This document shows positions 57,770 to 64,000 of a stretch of DNA of 64,000 nt, one piece after another; position 1 is the stretch's first letter; each line of letters begins with the position of its first letter. Source of the DNA: Triatoma infestans. Taxonomy: Eukaryota; Arthropoda; Insecta; Hemiptera; Reduviidae. The stretch is from positions 1 to 64,000 of the forward strand of contig JAAEAF010006636.1 of the NCBI GenBank assembly GCA_011037195.1, given 5' to 3'. The translations under genes and the position numbers were made by a program. The notes below the pieces were generated by a model. The model made no database searches. It saw only the letters and a program-made list of their open reading frames with translations, and was not told the origin of the DNA.

Positions 57770-58232
57770 CATCTCCTCTACAACAACGAAGAGTAATTTC
57801 GGCTCCTAATACTAGCAACTTCAGCTACGCTGAAATATCTTCTTCAGCTATGGCAGACATCACAGCAATCCTCACCTCTTTTATCTACGATTTAAAAAAT
57901 CTCTTAACGCCTCTAATTTTTCTCCTTACAACAGTAGTCAACAGACTACTTCCTTAAATTCCTTCTATGGCTCACACACGACATTCCTTAACTATCCTGC
58001 TAGGTACGCCAGCGGACTAACTCGCGACGACATGAATTGGACATTCTTCTCAATGAGAGAACAATCGACATTGCATTGATTACAGAGACATACTTCACAA
58101 GCAGATCATACTTCTATATAAACGACTATGTAACTAATTGAACCGACCATCCAGATAATACTGCTCACCGTGGGACAGCCATACTAATTAGACGAACCAT
58201 ACAACATAACCACACTCCTAGTAATTCAACTA
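57770..58232 (+). pseudogene. Jockey-like retrotransposon, end of ORF1 and start of ORF2
   Basis: The + strand frame 57778-57957 (SNFSYAEISSSAMADITAIL, TSFIYDLKNLLTPLIFLL, TVVNRLL then stop) resembles the C-terminal end of Jockey ORF1 (nucleic-acid-binding, gag-like). After it, in broken frames, comes the start of an EEP endonuclease: IDIALITETYFTSRSYF, INDYVTN, HRGTAILIRRTIQHN. It lies back-to-back with the opposite-strand fragment at 57075-57735 and is cut on the right by the assembly gap. Confidence 0.8.
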
Positions 58233-58736
58233 NNNNNNNNNNNNNNNNNNNNNNNNNNNNNNNNNNNNNNNNNNNNNNNNNNNNNNNNNNNNNNNNNNNN
58301 NNNNNNNNNNNNNNNNNNNNNNNNNNNNNNNNNNNNNNNNNNNNNNNNNNNNNNNNNNNNNNNNNNNNNNNNNNNNNNNNNNNNNNNNNNNNNNNNNNNN
58401 NNNNNNNNNNNNNNNNNNNNNNNNNNNNNNNNNNNNNNNNNNNNNNNNNNNNNNNNNNNNNNNNNNNNNNNNNNNNNNNNNNNNNNNNNNNNNNNNNNNN
58501 NNNNNNNNNNNNNNNNNNNNNNNNNNNNNNNNNNNNNNNNNNNNNNNNNNNNNNNNNNNNNNNNNNNNNNNNNNNNNNNNNNNNNNNNNNNNNNNNNNNN
58601 NNNNNNNNNNNNNNNNNNNNNNNNNNNNNNNNNNNNNNNNNNNNNNNNNNNNNNNNNNNNNNNNNNNNNNNNNNNNNNNNNNNNNNNNNNNNNNNNNNNN
58701 NNNNNNNNNNNNNNNNNNNNNNNNNNNNNNNNNNNN
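58233..58736. other. assembly gap (504 N)
   Basis: Unknown bases; the true length may differ. The frames spanning it are artefacts. Confidence 1.
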
Positions 58737-59575
58737 ATCGGACAATAACCTTAAGGGGAAATAGCCTAGGCTCTTCCACAGACATCCTGCTCCGACCAAA
58801 GGTCCTAAACTTAATCTCCTCACAGCCCAAACAATCTGTCATAAGATGGATGGGTGTTTCCTCCTCTGTCTCACAGACTCTACAAAATAGATCGGCATGA
58901 ATCGAATCCCATTACATAGAGATGCCCAGTAAGGGATCCAAGCAGATGCTTGAGGGAGCTCCATGAAAGACACAGCAACATCTCACTAATAGCTCCGTCC
59001 GGAGCCCCGATGAGCATTTTGGAGTGCCGACAACCAACTGAGCTCATCCATAAGGATGATGCTGTGAAGCTGTCCATGATTGGAAGCCTGACAGACATGT
59101 GCCAGAAGACACGCCGAGCAGGCTCAGGACCAATGAAAGGGAGGGAGGTGCCTAATTTGGCAAACCTATCCACCTCCTCATTCCCAAAAATTCCCATGTG
59201 ACCTGGCACCCAGACTAAAAGCGCATCCTTCAGAGAAGAAAGCTCTTCTGCCAAATGATCTCCAGGCTCAAAATAGACCGCAGCTCCAGACCTACCATCC
59301 ATTCTTGGAACGGTCCATGTAACACCGGAGGTAATTATCAGGTATCACACCAGACGGACCGAATCTTGACCAATCTTCTCTAGAAGGTAACCTAACTCTG
59401 TAAGAATGCTCGAAAACAAAAGTCTTCATTATTCTGTCAGAAGGAAAACCTGTATTAGGAACCTTCAAAAGCATCTCGCGATGAATAGTAGAATGAACAT
59501 ATCGCTTACCCTACCAAAAACCGGCCTGTTTAATTCTATAACAGGCGCCGGAAGCATATACTTTACTGTTAAATT
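58737..59575 (-). pseudogene. I/R1-like non-LTR retrotransposon, copy 3, cut by the gap
   Basis: From the right: LLKVPNTGFPSDRIMKTFVF and VIPDNYLRCYMD (between reverse transcriptase and RNase H), then DGRSGAAVYFEPGDHLA, then LLVWVPGHMGIFGNEEVDRFAKLG (RNase H end), MSVRLPIMDSF, SLKHLLGSLTGH and CLGCEEIKFRTFGR near the gap. An internal deletion removed the middle of RNase H (GDHLA runs straight into EELSSLKD). Same family as copies 1 and 2. Confidence 0.85.
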
Positions 59576-60389
59576 TTTTTAAATAAATATACATTTAGCA
59601 GTTATTCGTGTACGCGTTGGAAATGGATACCTCCCAGTTTTCTTTGAATTTGAAATTTAAGCCATAAATTCCACAAAACCCTCCCCCAAATAATTTTTAC
59701 CAAAAATAGTTTCAGGTGAAATTGATATGTTTATACATCTGCAGTTCAATACATCGTCTAAACAGTCTAAAAAAATATTCAAAATTATTTATAAATTGTT
59801 TAAAATCTTTAAAACAATTCTTCAAAAAACTTAACTACTAGAAGGATTCGGCCATGTTGAAACTTCCAAGTCTTATATCAATTTCTGTCAAGGAGCTACA
59901 ATCAAAATGAAGCGTCAAATCAGATATAATGGTGGTTAGATTTTTTTATTGCCCCACATCGACATTTCGGCGAATCAATCAGAATTTAAATCAGTAAATA
60001 TATATAATTAAATGGGCTATGACCTTATGACCTGTCAAAAACAGAATCAAATTTATAATGAATTTTTAAATGAGTTATACTTAAACTGTCAATAAATGTT
60101 GGAAAATATTGAAATTACATCTCTGATGTTCTCGTTCTATTATTTATTCTATAGAATTTCGTTTCTTATTATTATACTCTTAATGTATGTTATATAAGAT
60201 ATTTAGAAACATTCTTGAATAAGCCAACATTTTAAGCTATTTTATTCAGTTTTTTTTCCTGCTACTTTATTTCCCTTTATTTCGTACTTTGACTTGTGTT
60301 ATCTCAATAAATTGGATGCAATTCGAAGTTTCCCAAATAATTTTTAAATTGATTAAATTTTCTTATTGATCGCGTGTGTCACGAATGTT
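59576..60389. other. AT-rich spacer, no gene seen
   Basis: Nothing supported. Confidence 0.5.
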
Positions 60390-61095
60390 TATTGTGGGAG
60401 CTCAAAGGTCTCCTACACTGTATCTACTCCCATATTCTGAATTCCTTTTCCTGAAATCCACCTCCTCTATCTATCCAATCCTAGCTGGAGTGCCCCAGGA
60501 CAGCTTGTATACCATTATGCTGCTGACATCACGGTAAACCTCAACACTACCAAACTCATCTACGCAGACTATACAGCAATCCTTTCACATCATATTGATC
60601 AGGAGTTCCTTGCAAATCCCGATCTCCACTCACTTGAATTCTGCTTAATGAAATAAAGAATAAATACCAACCCTAATAAATCACAATACATAGTTTTCAC
60701 GCTAAACAAAAATGTATCCCTTCTTTTTGTAGTACTCCTATACCTCCCGCAATCCGCGTTCTTTACCTTGAACAAGCGACTCGCATAGAATCCCCTTACA
60801 TGACTTAAACCAATCACCTTCAACCAATGCTTCCAACTTCTGGACAAACCAATGAACTAATACTTCTGAACAAAAGATAACTTTATATATCTCACTGCAC
60901 GCTCAAATTTAGACAAAACAGTCATAGAGTTGTTGCGGCTAGAACTGCTAAACGTTCAAATTTAGAATTAAAATACTTCATTAAAAAAAAAATAAAAATC
61001 ACCCGTTGTATCGTCAACGGCTCTTTAGACGTCTTCAACCACACACTATTCACACCGACTTGAATATCCTTCCGTTTGCCAACAACCTTGTTTTC
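60390..61095 (+). pseudogene. Jockey-like reverse transcriptase, heavily decayed
   Basis: In changing + strand frames: ILAGVPQDSL (the AGVPQGS block), TTKLIYADYTAILS (active-site Y-A-D-D with the second Asp changed to Tyr), NTNPNKSQYIVFT, IRVLYLEQATR-ES-YMT, AKRSNLELK and finally PHTIHTDLNILPFANN, matching NLTIHNDLNVPFVND in the 57 kb copy. Block order equals that of Jockey reverse transcriptases. The changed active site and many stops show an old, dead copy. Confidence 0.8.
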
Positions 61096-64000
61096 GTTTT
61101 ATATAAACAAAAATATTCTGACGGCGCAAGCACACACACACAAAATTTTCATTTATTGAAGAAAAGTGGAAAAATTAATTTACATATATTTTTAATTGAT
61201 AACACAATTTTCTTTTAAAAATTTGGAATATTTACTTCATGTTTATTTACCCCAATATTTACCCAAAAAGTAAAATAAAACTGCCCTATTATTAAATAGG
61301 TAATAGTGGAATCGAATCATAAATTATAAGTAAAAAAAAAAGTAAAAAGATTTAAAAGGAAGCCCTAACATCCCAGCTCCTTCAGATTTCTTCCTAATAT
61401 CCGATCGTCTTTTTCGGAAAAACTAAAAAAGGAAGAACTAGAAATAAGAGTATAGGTTTACATATGTATGAAATTTGTTGATGGAAGATCGTTAGAGCAC
61501 TGTAATATATTTCACAGAATGTAATGTAATCGTCGTTAATAACTGCTGCAGTTGAAGTGACTCTAAATAAAAAAATAAATTATAGCAAAATAGTTAAGTT
61601 GAAGAGCGATTTTTATTTTACTTGGGAACAGTTTCTTTTGACTATAGAATTTTCTGAACAGTCCCTTGGGATTGTATGACAGCAAAATTGATGAACAGAT
61701 TTTGTATTACACTGAAAAGAATATAAACCTCATCCCTGGAGGAAATATTCAAAAGATTGAAGGACTTTTACTTTCTGATAAACAAGAATAATGTGTTGGC
61801 AGTTATGCTAGACCAGCAAAACATGGCTGTTATGATGGTCAAACATATCTTGGTCAGAAAAATTTATCAGTCTGGTCTGACCAATTCCTAAATGAATGGT
61901 GTTCTTCTTCTGCTGATAGTAATACTTTCTTATAACTAATAATAGTAAAGCGATAGAATAAGATGTCTGTTTACAAGCTAAATATAGAAATAATATTTTA
62001 GCCGAATGAAAACTAAAATTTAATTAATGACAGTTTGATAAGAAGCAAGATCTAATGGAATAACTTGGAAAATCATTAATTAACTGCTTTAGTCTAATTA
62101 GAAATAATTTTAAAATGATAATTGGAAAAATTAGTAGGAAAATATATTGTAGTTAGAGCCGCATTTAGTCAATTTTAAATATCTTAATTAAGACTGTTCT
62201 TAAGATAGAAAATGATTTAACCGTATTAGAAGCCAAAAAGCAAATTTTATTCAGTACTTATTGGTGCTGATAGAAATTTAGAAAAAAAAAATCTAAGGAA
62301 TAAATTTTCGGGTTTGGAGAACCATTTGGTCTATATTTTGTACCAACTTTGTTCCATAGCAATATCTGTTAATTACGGCCTATATGTGGCCACACAACTT
62401 ATTACTCGTAATATATAAACTAACGATTCCTTCCATCCATTTATGTATTCTATTTTTTGTTATGTTGAATAAGGATTCTAGATAAATTTGCCAGGAATAA
62501 GAGCAGCGGACTATCCAGTTTTGAAAAAAAAATTGACAATGAGAAATTCCCAATCTCAAAAGTTAGAAATTTATAGCAAAAAGTGTGACCAAAACATGAG
62601 TCTAAATCCGGACACCGGTCTATTTGGCTCAAATATTCCATATCATTAATAATTATTCCATATCCAGTGATCTAACTGAGTTTCAGAAGTCGTCATCCAT
62701 CATTAGATAATCCAATGTTTTTTACATCTCCAAAAATTTAGAACAATCGATTGCCCAGTCAAAGAATAAACTCTTTCTCAAAACTATTGGTGATTTCTGA
62801 GTCTTAACCAGTTGTGTTACCAAATCGACAAATCTAGCCACGAATGTTTCAATGTAATGACTGAATGTAGGAATACTACAAGAAAGAATCTGTTGGCCTC
62901 TTACTTTCACCAGATTTGTACATTCACTCTTCACCATCCACATTATTTTTGCAATAGTAAGTTCAAATAAGTAAAAGGCTTAACAACATATGACAATAAA
63001 ACGACGTACAAAATAATGAAGAATTGAATTATACCCAAAAAAATTCTGACATGCAATTCTCAATCCTGCTGCTGTCTACTTCAACAACAATACTTTTCCT
63101 GTTTGCATTCTTGGCGCTGTTACTTTGGGTTCTTCATTGACTACAAGTCAGTGGGGGCCTATATACAAGACTTAATGGCAAGCAATGTCAGATTTTGTTT
63201 TAAAATTCGTAATGATCTGAATTACTGAATGATCCTTGCTTCATAACTTCTTGCTCCACACTTAACAACCCGGACTAATGGTTTGTCTATTCTAACCATT
63301 TAGTTAGACTAAGTTTTTTGAGTTATTCTTAAACTACTTTGACAAGTAATTCATGGCTGTTTCCAAATTTCTCTCTACGAAACGAGTTGAAAATCTTGTT
63401 TACAAACGTTTTTCGCAAATCCAGTCGGCAAGACAAAATATTATACTATCACATACTGCTGTGCATTTTGCCGTCCGAATCGCCCATGGCCATGAAATTT
63501 CCATAAATTATCCCATAAAGTATCTAATGGCCAGCACATTCCTCTTTATTGCAAGAAAACCAGGATTAGATTCCCGTGAGGATTCAAATAGTATTGACTT
63601 ATAGGATAGTGGGGGGAGTTGACTAAAAATTAACAAAAAAAAATGAGGACTTACTATTAGTAGCAAAACTGTTATTGAAAGACGATACTAAATGGCAAAG
63701 GGAAAGCATGCCTCTCGTTTGGACCTTCATGGGCTGTTGTATCAAGCGTTTAGTTTTTTATATACATCTTTTTTCTTTTTTTCTTTTCTTTTTTTTCAAC
63801 AAAAGCTTATGCCTAAAAAAAAGCTGACCTATAAAATATATAAAAGGTAGAAGTTACTGTTGTTACTCATTATTACTGTAGTCGGCTAAAATTCTGTAAA
63901 ACCCTGCCAGACAATAAATTCATGGAAACTTAATTAATGAATAGCAGTTTTATTTAATGAAAAAATATCATTCAAATAAAGCTTTAAAAAAGTAAATTAA
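61096..64000. other. AT-rich region, no gene recognised
   Basis: Several 60-80 codon frames (62450-62641 and 62722-62943 on the minus strand, 63353-63604 on the plus strand) show no domain I can name. The minus strand opposite 63240-63270 reads KPLVRVVKCGARSYEARII, and opposite 63355-63600 reads SWPWAIRTAKCTAVCDS-like text, so an old unidentified coding element is possible across 62.4-63.6 kb. I cannot support a call. Confidence 0.35.

Noticed and set aside
58165..58842. 225-codon frame across the gap
   Set aside because: Most of it is N; only the right end is real I-like sequence.

Overview
This is a gene-poor, strongly AT-rich piece of an animal genome. I recognise no intact host gene. What can be read is a dense, nested set of transposable elements and their remains, broken by microsatellites, G/C homopolymer runs and one assembly gap (58233-58736). 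Jockey-type and RNase-H-bearing I/R1-type non-LTR elements, mariner, PIF/Harbinger and pogo/Tigger together point to an arthropod, most likely an insect. A hemipteran is my guess from the look of the repeats, but I cannot show it.

Layout. 0.7-5.4 kb: a decayed endonuclease fragment and copies of an abundant dispersed repeat, here called family A (about 1 kb, with inverted ACTTTCTCTTACTCC-type sequence at both ends and a CACCAG plus poly-T end). 7-8.3 kb: a family A copy holding a short foldback element with hammerhead ribozyme motifs. 9.4-10.8 kb: an element with long inverted repeats and a second palindrome inside it. 15-18.5 kb: another hammerhead foldback, a nuclease-type retroelement remnant, a tRNA-derived SINE and a solo LTR. 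21-25.5 kb: family A copies, one split by a non-LTR insertion with an 11-bp target duplication, then a deleted mariner.

28.8-32.0 kb holds the best-preserved coding element: an R2-like, restriction-like-endonuclease non-LTR retrotransposon of about 1074 residues with a single frameshift. It has a C2H2 zinc finger, a reverse transcriptase with FADD, and a C-terminal CCHC/nuclease region. Its N terminus carries a segment closely resembling the N-terminal domain of kinesin-13 (KIF2/Klp10A) motor proteins. 32.3-36.9 kb is a 4.6-kb structure bounded by inverted repeats of about 770 bp; inside is a nearly intact 1293-bp mariner with one stop and one frameshift.

37.8-45.4 kb: family A, a Tigger remnant, a second 11-bp-duplication I-like copy, and a Harbinger deletion derivative that keeps the starts of both its transposase and its MADF protein. 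46.5-54.9 kb: SINEs, two more solo LTRs (one nested in a SINE), a 574-bp palindrome and RNase H remnants. 57-61.1 kb: Jockey fragments in opposite orientations, the gap, and a third I-like copy. 61.1-64 kb: nothing recognisable.

Because elements interrupt one another, insertion order can be read at several places: family A is older than the mariner, Harbinger, I-like and SINE insertions, and a SINE is older than the solo LTR inside it. Most boundaries of decayed repeats were set by eye and are approximate; target-site duplications are read directly from the sequence.
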